Shown here: one piece after another, positions 1 to 6,828 of the stretch | How the letters are laid out: each line of letters opens with the position of its first letter | Position numbering within the stretch: position 1 is the stretch's first letter | Origin: an uncultured Alphaproteobacteria bacterium | GTDB taxonomy: Bacteria; Pseudomonadota; Alphaproteobacteria; RF32; CAG-239 | Reading direction: 5' to 3' | NCBI GenBank assembly: GCA_944391705.1 | Contig: CALXUN010000015.1 | Location: 1 to 40,261 of the forward strand | Length of the DNA: 40,261 bases | Program-made: the position numbers and the translations under genes | Notes under the pieces: generated by a model | What the model was told of the DNA's origin: nothing | The model's input: the letters and a program-made list of their open reading frames with translations, nothing else | Database searches by the model: none

Positions 1-77
1 TTGCCCGCGACCGGGGCCGCAGTTTCGGAGCGCGTCTTCCGGCAATTAAAAAAATCCCCGTCCAAAGGACAGGGATT
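1..77. repeat. 77-bp direct repeat, copy 1
   Basis: Bases 1-77 are identical to 255-331 (offset 254). The repeat contains a GC-rich stretch followed by the hairpin ATCCC-c-GTCC / GGAC-a-GGGAT, which in copy 2 is the terminator of tRNA-Asp. After position 77 the copies diverge, except that 88-98 matches 350-360, part of the tRNA T-arm. Because copy 1 starts at the window edge, the repeat may extend further left. Confidence 0.9.
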
Positions 78-104
78 ATATAAGATGGACGGGGCTCGTC
101 TGGC

Positions 105-254
105 TTCGTAAGTGTTGCGTATAATCGCAACACTAACTTCGCTTCGGTCAGAGAACCGTCAGCTGTTTGTTTTGCACGTTGTCACGGCTTCACAAACAGG
201 CCGGTTCTATCCAAAAGCCTTAAAAACCCGGCGTCGGCCGGCTTTTAAAGGCCT
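105..254. other. Highly structured spacer with three inverted repeats
   Basis: No convincing gene is seen here. Three inverted repeats lie head to tail: a perfect 9-bp stem at 111-119/126-134 with loop TATAAT; an interrupted stem at 153-170/192-207 (GAACCG..CTGTTTGT with ACAAACAG..CGGTTC); and a G+C-rich stem at about 216-232/235-253 that also pairs AAAAGCC with GGCTTTT. A 63-residue open frame crosses it but has no ribosome-binding site and a composition typical of structured repeat DNA. It may be a structured RNA, a miniature element, or one period of a 254-bp tandem array. Confidence 0.6.
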
Positions 255-331
255 TTGCCCGCGACCGGGGCCGCAGTTTCGGAGCGCGTCTTCCGGCAAT
301 TAAAAAAATCCCCGTCCAAAGGACAGGGATT
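255..331. repeat. 77-bp direct repeat, copy 2
   Basis: Identical to bases 1-77. This copy directly abuts the 3' end of tRNA-Asp (340-416, minus strand) and supplies that gene's terminator hairpin. Confidence 0.9.
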
Positions 332-337
332 TTTTTA
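303..337 (-). terminator. Intrinsic terminator of tRNA-Asp
   Basis: On the minus strand the hairpin ATCCC-t-GTCC / GGAC-g-GGGAT is followed by a run of seven T, three bases beyond the encoded CCA end of tRNA-Asp. A-rich and T-rich flanks make it potentially bidirectional. Confidence 0.8.
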
Positions 338-339
338 AC

Positions 340-416
340 TGGCGGGAGCGACGGGGCTCGAACCCGCGACCCCATGCGTGACAGGCATGTATTCTAACCA
401 ACTGAACTACGCCCCC
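340..416 (-). tRNA. tRNA-Asp (anticodon GUC)
   Basis: The reverse complement folds as a 77-nt cloverleaf with the 3' CCA encoded. The acceptor stem GGGGGCG pairs with CGCTCCC (one G-U), the anticodon stem is CATGC/GCATG with loop CTGTCAC, giving anticodon GTC, and the T-arm contains GGTTCGAGCC. It reads Asp GAC/GAU codons. A strong promoter lies just upstream at 434-462 and a terminator just downstream. Confidence 0.95.
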
Positions 417-433
417 AGCAAATTGATGAACAT

Positions 434-462
434 CTTATACATAACAAAAAATATAAATGCAA
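434..462 (-). promoter_or_regulatory. sigma70-type promoter for tRNA-Asp
   Basis: On the minus strand TTGCAT (457-462), a 17-bp spacer and TATAAG (434-439) sit so that transcription would begin about 10 bases before the tRNA 5' end at 416. Spacing is ideal and each hexamer is close to consensus. Confidence 0.65.
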
Positions 463-620
463 GTCTTTTTTTTGATATTTTTATATCTTTTTTTGAAGTG
501 GTGGTAACCTTTTGTAAACACTTATAAAATATCTTTATTGCTGTATAACTTTATTATCTACTTGAATTTTTTTTACGATTATTGCATCGTATTGAAAGTT
601 TGAATAACAGGATTTTTATA

Positions 621-2138
621 ATGGATTTCGATAAAGTCAGAACTCAGAGCCGGCGTATCCGGCGTCAGCGCACATGGTTGTTTCTTTATGCTTTTGCCGT
701 TACCTGTGCTTTGATTGTTTCGGTGCGTAACAATAATAATGTGGAGGCTTCTACACCGAAAAATCTGGAGCTCTCGGAAATGGCGCCTGAAGAATTTCCG
801 GAATATGCTCCGGTTTCGGCAGATGAAAATTTTGAGGCATACGATGAAGATATTTCCGTTGAGCCGGCCGGTATTGTACTTGACGATTCTGCAAAAGAGG
901 CTTTGGAACCGCAGGAAGTGGCTCTTGCCGATGAAAATGTTGTTAATGAAGATATCGTGACGGTGGCAAAGGGCGATAGTTTTATCGGTATTTTGACCAA
1001 TATGGGATTGAGTTATACCGAAGCCACAAACATTTATACAGCGTTTAAAAATGTTTTTGATGCCCGGAATATCAAAGTTGGTCAGGAACTTTATATTGCT
1101 TCTGTTCCGGCCGGGGAAAACAATGATGCCATATCCGTTAATAAAATTGTTATTGAACCTGTCAGCGGTACAAGATATATTGTCGAAAAAAATGCTGACG
1201 GTAAATATGAATCCCGTAAGGAACAGGATGAACTGGTTAATGATTTGAAAACCGTCAGCGGCGTTATTAACGGTAATCTTTCGGCAGCAATGGGTAATGC
1301 CGGGGTTCCGCTTAATGTTGTGGGTAATTTTATTGATATTTTTTCTTTCAGTGTCGATTTTCGCCGCGATATCCATGCCGGAGATCAGTTTGAAGTCCGC
1401 TATGAACGGAAGCTGGCACCGGACGGCAGCGTGGTTAAAACAGGTGATATTATTTTTGCCGCTTTGCAGCTTGGTAAAGACCGATATGAACTTTATCGCT
1501 TTGAAGATAAATCGGGTAATGTTGACTATTATGATGAAAAAGGCCTGGCTTTGAAGAAAAACCTTGACCGTAAACCGATGGAATTTAAAAAGGCGCGCAT
1601 ATCATCGCGTTTCGGCCGGCGTTTTCATCCGATTTTAAAACAATACAGAGGACATGACGGTGTTGATTATGCGGCTCCTGCCGGTACCAAGATTTATGCC
1701 AGCGGCGATGGTGTCGTGACAATGGCAAAATGGTACGGCGGTTATGGAAAATATGTTCAAATCAGACATAATTCCGAATATACGACGGGATATGCCCATA
1801 TGCGGGCCTTTGCCAAGGGGATTCGTCCGGGGGTGCGTGTCAAACAGGGGCAGGTTATCGGTTATGTCGGCAGTACCGGACGCTCAACCGGACCGCATCT
1901 GCATTTTGAGGTTGTACGCAACGGCCGGAAAATTGATCCGCTGAAGGTCAAGGCTGCAACCGGTGAAAATTTGAGCGGTGCAAAGCTGGCAGCTTTTAAA
2001 AAAGTTGTTGCCAAAGTTAAGGCAGAAGCAGATCAGGAAAAAGAATTTGCCGCAGCTGAAACCGATGAAATCGGCCAGGTGATTGAATCTTTGAATTTGG
2101 CAGAACAACCGCAAAAAAATACGCAAAAGAATATTTAA
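621..2138 (+). CDS. M23 family murein DD-endopeptidase, membrane-anchored
   Basis: A peptidoglycan hydrolase of the LytM/M23B family, expected in the inner membrane facing the periplasm, where it cleaves cross-linking stem peptides. The 505-residue protein has a basic N-terminus, one membrane segment (about 19-35), an acidic low-complexity stretch (about 44-110), a LysM-like segment (about 112-160) ending in VGQELYI, a middle OapA-like region and the M23 domain (about 325-445). All metal and catalytic positions are visible: H345 and D349 in GHDGVDYAAP and H426/H428 in PHLHFE. The ATG at 621 is chosen because AGGA lies 8 bases upstream; a TTG 39 bases earlier has no such site. It stands alone between tRNA-Asp and rubrerythrin. 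Family is certain; exact substrate is not. Confidence 0.93.
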   Translation: MDFDKVRTQSRRIRRQRTWLFLYAFAVTCALIVSVRNNNNVEASTPKNLELSEMAPEEFPEYAPVSADENFEAYDEDISVEPAGIVLDDSAKEALEPQEVALADENVVNEDIVTVAKGDSFIGILTNMGLSYTEATNIYTAFKNVFDARNIKVGQELYIASVPAGENNDAISVNKIVIEPVSGTRYIVEKNADGKYESRKEQDELVNDLKTVSGVINGNLSAAMGNAGVPLNVVGNFIDIFSFSVDFRRDIHAGDQFEVRYERKLAPDGSVVKTGDIIFAALQLGKDRYELYRFEDKSGNVDYYDEKGLALKKNLDRKPMEFKKARISSRFGRRFHPILKQYRGHDGVDYAAPAGTKIYASGDGVVTMAKWYGGYGKYVQIRHNSEYTTGYAHMRAFAKGIRPGVRVKQGQVIGYVGSTGRSTGPHLHFEVVRNGRKIDPLKVKAATGENLSGAKLAAFKKVVAKVKAEADQEKEFAAAETDEIGQVIESLNLAEQPQKNTQKNI

Positions 2139-2164
2139 AATCTATTGAATAATATGTTATTTTG

Positions 2165-2193
2165 TTGACATCCTGCCTTTTGGCAGGTATTGT
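2165..2193 (+). promoter_or_regulatory. Rubrerythrin promoter with palindrome in its spacer
   Basis: A perfect -35 TTGACA (2165-2170) is followed after 17 bp by TATTGT (2188-2193). The spacer itself is a perfect inverted repeat, CCTGCC-TTTT-GGCAGG (2172-2187). A palindrome between -35 and -10 is the usual place for a repressor operator, although it could also be a small RNA hairpin of the preceding transcript. Confidence 0.55.
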
Positions 2194-2229
2194 CTTGTCA
2201 GTATCATTTTTAATTTTAGGAGACTTAAA

Positions 2230-2769
2230 ATGGAATTAAAAGGTTCAAAAACCGAAAAAAACTTAATGGAAGCTTTTGCCGGCGAATCCCAGGCCCGCAA
2301 TAAATATACTTATTATGCTTCCAAAGCCAAAAAAGAAGGTTACAACATTATTGCCGATAAGTTTGAGCAGACGGCCAATAATGAAAAAGAGCATGCTAAA
2401 ATCTGGTTTAAATTACTTCATGGCGGTGAAGTTCCTTCCACAATTGAAAACTTAAAGGATGCCGCAGCCGGTGAAAACTATGAATGGACAGATATGTATG
2501 CCCGTATGGCCAAAGAAGCTCATGAAGAAGGTTTTACCAAGATTGCTTATTTGTTTGAAGCTGTCGGCAAAATTGAAAAAGGGCATGAAGAAAGATATCA
2601 GGCATTGCTTGATTCTTTGTGTGAAGGCAAGATTTTTGAACGTCCGACCAAAGTTATTTGGGAATGTGCCAACTGTGGTCACCGCGTTGAAAGCCCGAAA
2701 GCTCCGGAAAAATGTCCGGTATGCGATCATCCGCAGGCATATTTCTTTGAGTTACAAGAAAAATTCTAA
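2230..2769 (+). CDS. Rubrerythrin
   Basis: A cytoplasmic non-haem iron peroxidase that reduces hydrogen peroxide in anaerobes and microaerophiles. The 179-residue protein has the classic two-domain layout. The N-terminal four-helix diiron domain (about 1-140) carries the ligand patterns [19 protein letters not shown] and [10 protein letters not shown]-terminal rubredoxin-like domain has two CxxC knuckles (CANC and CPVC) that bind one iron. AGGAGA lies 8 bases before the ATG. It is monocistronic, with its own promoter containing a palindromic spacer and a strong terminator at 2787-2820. Presence of this gene suggests exposure to low oxygen. The electron donor is not evident from neighbours. 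Confidence 0.95.
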   Translation: MELKGSKTEKNLMEAFAGESQARNKYTYYASKAKKEGYNIIADKFEQTANNEKEHAKIWFKLLHGGEVPSTIENLKDAAAGENYEWTDMYARMAKEAHEEGFTKIAYLFEAVGKIEKGHEERYQALLDSLCEGKIFERPTKVIWECANCGHRVESPKAPEKCPVCDHPQAYFFELQEKF

Positions 2770-2786
2770 ATTGATAGAGATTAAAA

Positions 2787-2820
2787 AAAAGCAACTCCCG
2801 TTTATACGGGAGTTGCTTTT
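2787..2820. terminator. Bidirectional terminator, rubrerythrin / 2824-3264
   Basis: Stem AAAAGCAACTCCCG / CGGGAGTTGCTTTT with loop TTTATA, A-rich on one side and T-rich on the other. It lies between two convergent genes and can serve both. Confidence 0.9.
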
Positions 2821-2823
2821 AAA

Positions 2824-3264
2824 TTATACTTTAAAGCCAATCTCATATAATCCGCCGACAACAATCATGTTTATGATGGCAATAACATTTATTTCAAAGG
2901 TACTGTGATTTTCGGTATATAACGGGAAAACAAAGCCGGCATTTACTTCCCAGGAAGCAATCGCAAGTACAATGAGAAACCACCACGGGCTTATCGGAAA
3001 AGCCCAGAGAACAGCTGTAAGCAATACATACACAGCAAAGACAACAACAGCACCCGGAAAAACATCATCATCGGGACACTCATCTTCAAGCAGCCAGATT
3101 AGCAGTAAATGCATGCCAAAAATGATGTTTGAACCCCAAAACATGTATCGACACCCGATGTTGTGTTCGTGTGTTAAAAATACGACAATACCTGCCGTAT
3201 AAATCAAAGCCGCCAACAGATACACCCAGTACATCTGCAGAAAATAAATAAATTTAGCTTTCAT
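2824..3264 (-). CDS. Small polytopic membrane protein, unknown function
   Basis: I do not recognise this family. The 146-residue protein is mostly hydrophobic, with about five predicted membrane segments (roughly 10-30, 40-60, 70-90, 92-108 and 123-142) and a short acidic loop ECPDDD between the second and third. There is no signal peptide cleavage pattern and no catalytic motif. The ATG at 3264 lacks a clear Shine-Dalgarno sequence. The gene is convergent with rubrerythrin and divergent from the DUF2157 gene. It is probably real because it is a long hydrophobic frame terminated by the shared bidirectional hairpin. Confidence 0.7.
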   Translation of the reverse strand: MKAKFIYFLQMYWVYLLAALIYTAGIVVFLTHEHNIGCRYMFWGSNIIFGMHLLLIWLLEDECPDDDVFPGAVVVFAVYVLLTAVLWAFPISPWWFLIVLAIASWEVNAGFVFPLYTENHSTFEINVIAIINMIVVGGLYEIGFKV

Positions 3265-3328
3265 AATGAAGTTTTTTATAATGATGTGATAATAATTAAA
3301 ATTTATTTTAGTTTAACGTAATTTCTTA

Positions 3329-3360
3329 TTTTGTCAACAAGGTTGTTGCAATTGACAAAA
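3329..3360. repeat. Inverted repeat upstream of the DUF2157 gene
   Basis: TTTTGTCAA (3329-3337) and TTGACAAAA (3352-3360) are perfect 9-bp inverted arms separated by 14 bp, with an inner CAAC/GTTG pair. The right arm contains TTGACA (3352-3357), which could be a -35 box with a weak TATGGT 15 bp on. It may be an operator in the divergent region between 3264 and 3490. Confidence 0.45.
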
Positions 3361-3489
3361 GATGATTTGAGATATGGTTGATGGAATTTTTAGCTCAAAA
3401 CAGATAAGGATAACTATTGAATATTTCTTGTGATGTCAGATTAATATATTAAGTTATAAAAGAGGTTGGATATTCGTTGGAGATGATTG

Positions 3490-4602
3490 ATGAATCTGGC
3501 AAAAAAAATTAAAACGTGGCAAAAAAAAGGTCTGATATCAATGCAGCAGGGACGGGCAATTATTGCTTATGAAAAGCGTTATGCCAAGCCTTATTTGTTT
3601 TACGGGTTAATGGCCGTGGCAATGTTTTGCATTGGTTTGGGAATTATTTCGGTTATTGCCGCTAACTGGGCGGCAATTCCGCCGTTTGTTAAGCTGACTG
3701 CCGATTTTATGCTGCTTATGGCTGCCGGCGGTGCCGCATGGAAATTTTATGGCCGGGGTAAAGGCGTGATGTTTGAAGTTTTCAGCTTGACGTTTGCTAT
3801 TTTGATACTGGCTTCCATCGGGTTGATTGCACAAATTTATCAGTTGCAGCCGAGCGGCCTGTCTGCTTTTTTGTTATGGTCGGTTTTGGTGATGCCGATG
3901 ATGTTTTTCAACCGCAAAATGACATTGCCGTTTATTGTACTTCCGGTTTTCTGGGTTTCTTTGCTGGATTATGTCGAACAAAATGAAAGTCTTTCCATGT
4001 TTTTGCGGCTGCTTACGGACAGCTGGGAATATTCTGTCGGCATTATCTGGCTTTTTTTGTGGTTTTTAATATATCAGTTTTTACGTTTGTCTTTTCCCGG
4101 ACGGGCGTTTGGTGTGGTGAAAGCCTTACGTTTTTGGCTGATTTTTGATGTGGCTGTGGCAGTTTTCTTTATGGATTTCGAAAGGAATTTTTTAGTTTCT
4201 TCTTTACTTCCTTATCATATTGATGGATTTCTGGGCGTATCTCTGGTTGCTTTGGCTGCTGTGATGATAGGCTTGTCGTTTTATTTGGAAAGAATCAGGC
4301 GGCGACCGGGGTATATTCCGTTTTTAATGCTGATTATTTTTGCCGGCGGCTTGCTGCCTTTGTCGTTCTTGCTGTCGTTTGCTCTGTTGGCGCTTACCGG
4401 AGTTTATGCTTATCAAAACCGTTCCCGCCGCTTGCTCAATCTGGTTTTTGCTTTGGCGGCATTGCGAATTTTCCTGATATATGCTGATTTCTGGGGGAGC
4501 CTGATGCAAACAGGCGTTGGTTTAATTATTTCCGGTGTTGTGCTTTTGCTTTTAATGCGGACGGCATCCTGGCTGACCAAACGTTTACAAGGGGAAAAAT
4601 AA
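3490..4602 (+). CDS. DUF2157 domain membrane protein
   Basis: An inner-membrane protein of the DUF2157 family (COG4872), whose biochemical role is not known. The 370-residue product starts with a soluble amphipathic stretch (about 1-30, KKIKTWQKKGLISMQQG), typical of the family, then about ten membrane segments. The start ATG at 3490 has GGAG 7 bases upstream; a TTG directly before it is not needed. The next gene begins one base after this stop and encodes a GDYXXLXY-type protein, which is a common partner of DUF2157 genes, so the two very likely act together in the membrane. An inverted repeat at 3329-3360 lies in the upstream region. Confidence 0.85.
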   Translation: MNLAKKIKTWQKKGLISMQQGRAIIAYEKRYAKPYLFYGLMAVAMFCIGLGIISVIAANWAAIPPFVKLTADFMLLMAAGGAAWKFYGRGKGVMFEVFSLTFAILILASIGLIAQIYQLQPSGLSAFLLWSVLVMPMMFFNRKMTLPFIVLPVFWVSLLDYVEQNESLSMFLRLLTDSWEYSVGIIWLFLWFLIYQFLRLSFPGRAFGVVKALRFWLIFDVAVAVFFMDFERNFLVSSLLPYHIDGFLGVSLVALAAVMIGLSFYLERIRRRPGYIPFLMLIIFAGGLLPLSFLLSFALLALTGVYAYQNRSRRLLNLVFALAALRIFLIYADFWGSLMQTGVGLIISGVVLLLLMRTASWLTKRLQGEK

Positions 4603-4603
4603 A

Positions 4604-5032
4604 ATGAAAAAACAATATATTTTGACGTTCTGTCTGTTATTTCCGGTTATTTTTTTAGCCGGATGGGTCATAAGAACTGAATATGTTTTGCATGCCGCCC
4701 AGACGGTAGTCATACATATGCGCGGTTATGATCCCAGGGATTTACTTTCCGGCCATTATTTGCATTTAGAGCCAGACTGGAACCGGACTGACTGTATGCA
4801 GTTTCCTGAAAAAAAATGTCCGACAGAACGTTTTGCCAGGTCTTATCGTTATTATCTGCCGGAATTTGATGCCCGGGAACTTGAGAGGCAACTTACAAAT
4901 TCTGATTTAAATGTGGAAATGGTTTTTGTTTATAAGGGGCAAGCCAAACCATTGGTTAAAGATCTGCTGATTGAGGGAAAACCTTGGGCAGAATGGCTCA
5001 GGCAATCTGCAAAACAGCCTGTTGTCCGCTAA
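4604..5032 (+). CDS. GDYXXLXY-family membrane-anchored protein
   Basis: The 142-residue protein has an N-terminal membrane segment or uncleaved signal (about 5-24) and then a periplasmic domain with the motif PRDLLSGHYLHLEPDW, a variant of the GDYxxLxY signature that names this family (the D is H here). The ATG overlaps the ribosome-binding region of the DUF2157 gene's end (AAGGGG upstream), so it is translationally linked to that gene. Function is unknown. The last 35 bases overlap, in the opposite strand, the 3' end of chpT (4998-5032). Confidence 0.8.
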   Translation: MKKQYILTFCLLFPVIFLAGWVIRTEYVLHAAQTVVIHMRGYDPRDLLSGHYLHLEPDWNRTDCMQFPEKKCPTERFARSYRYYLPEFDARELERQLTNSDLNVEMVFVYKGQAKPLVKDLLIEGKPWAEWLRQSAKQPVVR

Positions 5033-5615
5033 ACTCAACGCTGATTTTTACCGGTGAAAGCTTTAACATTTGTTTTAAGAATATCAGAGGTGCCATTTGT
5101 GATGGATTATCGTCCGGATATTTTCCGGAAAGGGTTTCCTGAATGATTTTTAATTTTCCCTCGGATAAAGCCGAAGAAGATGATGCCGTAACCGTTAAGC
5201 CATGTGCACTTTCTGATATTTTCAGGTTTCCGCCGCGGATGAAGGTATCTGCCAATGTCATAACGCTTAACAGGACGATTTTGTAAAGTGCCGGCGTGTT
5301 AAGAGCCATCTCTAAAGCAATCGGTGTCTGACGGCTGCCGATTGTTGATATGTAGCCGCTGGCAATTTGCCGGATTTCATCAATATTTTTGGGTGCAGCA
5401 TTGCTTAATCCGAAAGCCAGGCGAAAAAATTTTAAGCGGGCGGTTAACGTATGGGCGCTTATATCTAAAATAGGTTTAATATCGGCAATACCTTCAGGAT
5501 CATCGTCTAAAATTTCCACGGCGTTGGCAACGGCACCGATATTGCCGATTAAATCGTGGCTTAAGCGGGTGCAAACAAGTTCGGCCAATTCACAAGGTTG
5601 TAAGTCATCAGGCAT
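4998..5615 (-). CDS. chpT: ChpT-like histidine phosphotransferase
   Basis: In alphaproteobacteria ChpT passes phosphate from the hybrid kinase CckA to the response regulators CtrA and CpdR and so controls the cell cycle. The 205-residue protein has the family's dimerisation helix with the phosphate-accepting histidine in RLSHDLIGNIGAVANAVE (H20), then a degenerate ATPase-like C-terminal domain (about 85-205) with no obvious ATP-binding G boxes. This layout and length match the HPTransfase family. Its start lies 10 bases after the stop of the secreted-protein gene 5626-6690, so the two form an operon. A perfect TTAA-N7-TTAA box lies upstream of that operon. The 3' end overlaps the convergent GDYXXLXY gene by 35 bp. 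Confidence 0.85.
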   Translation of the reverse strand: MPDDLQPCELAELVCTRLSHDLIGNIGAVANAVEILDDDPEGIADIKPILDISAHTLTARLKFFRLAFGLSNAAPKNIDEIRQIASGYISTIGSRQTPIALEMALNTPALYKIVLLSVMTLADTFIRGGNLKISESAHGLTVTASSSSALSEGKLKIIQETLSGKYPDDNPSQMAPLIFLKQMLKLSPVKISVEFSGQQAVLQIA

Positions 5616-5625
5616 CGTTATTTTC

Positions 5626-6690
5626 CTAAAATGTATATAAGTCTGTGTTCATAAAACGTTGGTCTTCACGCGACATTCGGGTGTAGTCCAGTTCACGGAG
5701 CATATTGTCTTCCAAAAGCAGAAATCCGGTTGCTGCGCGCATATACGGCTTGTTGCCTCCCAGTCCCCAGATGACATCATCTTTATTATCCGGGACGCCG
5801 TATTTTTGATTGATTTTTTTCCAGAAATCATAAACTTTGATATTACGCAGGTATAAAGCTTTCGGACTGTTGCCGGTTACATTGGCGGCTTCGGAACGGT
5901 AAGTGATTTTATAGATTTTATTGTTGGTAAAGGTGCTGGTCAAATATATCTGAACCGTTTCTTTGGTATCATATTTACTAAACTGCGCCTGGGAAATAAA
6001 CTGATAATTTTCTTTTGAAGCCAGTCTGATAACACAGTTTTCAAGGCGCTCGTAACCGATAACCCCCTGATTGCGACATTTTTCCTCATTACGCCAGCGG
6101 ATAAAATTCGGGATATCCATTTTTTGCATGGTCTTTTTGTAACCGCGCTTGGTTAAAGCGTCTTCAGCCTGTTTATAGGACATTCGGAGCATGACGCCGG
6201 AAATATCAAAAACCGAAGCGTTTGAGCGTCGTTTTTGGGTCTGGCTTTGTTCAAGCATATCAGCCAGAGGATTTTTTTCAGAAGATGAACTTTGAATATT
6301 TTCTTTGGCCGTAGAAATCAACTGTCCGACCCAGTTGGTACCATTGCCCGCCGACTGATCGTTCTGAATTGATTCCGGGGCATTTTCCCGGATGTTATCG
6401 GTTAAAGACTGACGGGCATCAACCTTAAAAGTATCTTCTTGCGACGACTGCGGAGAAGATGCCGGGGCATTAAGCGGAACCGCTGATTTACTATCCAGTA
6501 AAACGGGTTCCCCGAAAGCATCGACCGGCTGGTCGAAATTTAAATCTTCCGCATCCATTAAAGGTGCTGTTCCGCCTCCGGCTGTGGCCGGATTATTATT
6601 GATGTCGGATAAATTAAGAGGCAAAACCGTATCTTCAGCGCTAAAAGCGACTGTCGGGAAAAGAAGCAAAAGCAAAATAAATTTTTTCAT
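5626..6690 (-). CDS. Secreted protein of unknown function, operon with chpT
   Basis: I do not recognise this family. The 354-residue product has a clear Sec signal peptide (about 1-17, cleavage after AFS), then a long Pro/Ser/Asn/Gln-rich disordered stretch (about 18-155), and a folded C-terminal part (about 160-354) with two cysteines in EEKCRNQ and ERLENCVIRL that could form a disulphide. Phrases such as GVMLRMSYKQAEDAL are reminiscent of small periplasmic helix-strand domains, but this is weak. The downstream gene chpT begins 10 bases after its stop, so a secreted protein and the cell-cycle phosphotransferase share a transcript. Confidence 0.75.
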   Translation of the reverse strand: MKKFILLLLLFPTVAFSAEDTVLPLNLSDINNNPATAGGGTAPLMDAEDLNFDQPVDAFGEPVLLDSKSAVPLNAPASSPQSSQEDTFKVDARQSLTDNIRENAPESIQNDQSAGNGTNWVGQLISTAKENIQSSSSEKNPLADMLEQSQTQKRRSNASVFDISGVMLRMSYKQAEDALTKRGYKKTMQKMDIPNFIRWRNEEKCRNQGVIGYERLENCVIRLASKENYQFISQAQFSKYDTKETVQIYLTSTFTNNKIYKITYRSEAANVTGNSPKALYLRNIKVYDFWKKINQKYGVPDNKDDVIWGLGGNKPYMRAATGFLLLEDNMLRELDYTRMSREDQRFMNTDLYTF

Positions 6691-6736
6691 TGTTTGTCTC
6701 TATAATACTTTGTTACATAACATAACATTGATAGAC

Positions 6737-6751
6737 TTAAAAAAAGTTTAA
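6737..6751. promoter_or_regulatory. Candidate CtrA box (TTAA-N7-TTAA)
   Basis: TTAA-AAAAAGT-TTAA is a perfect match to the CtrA consensus TTAA-N7-TTAA. It lies in the 138-bp divergent region, 47 bases upstream of the start of the secreted protein-chpT operon and 78 bases upstream of trmFO. The site is A/T-only, so chance is possible in AT-rich DNA. Confidence 0.5.
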
Positions 6752-6828
6752 TAAGAAAAGCCGTTTTTTGTTTACTTTTGTCAGGGAAGAGGCTACAAAT
6801 CATTATATTTTAATAGGAGAATGATAAT

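Noticed and set aside
112..303. 63-residue open frame on the plus strand
   Set aside because: It has a TTG start, no ribosome-binding site, and crosses three inverted repeats and a terminator; it is repeat DNA rather than a gene.
579..1376. 265-residue open frame opposite the M23 peptidase
   Set aside because: It is the antisense shadow of a well-supported gene and its composition is typical of such shadows.
3302..3317. TTTA-N7-TTAAC, a possible CtrA box upstream of 2824-3264
   Set aside because: One mismatch in very A/T-rich DNA with no cell-cycle gene nearby; likely chance.
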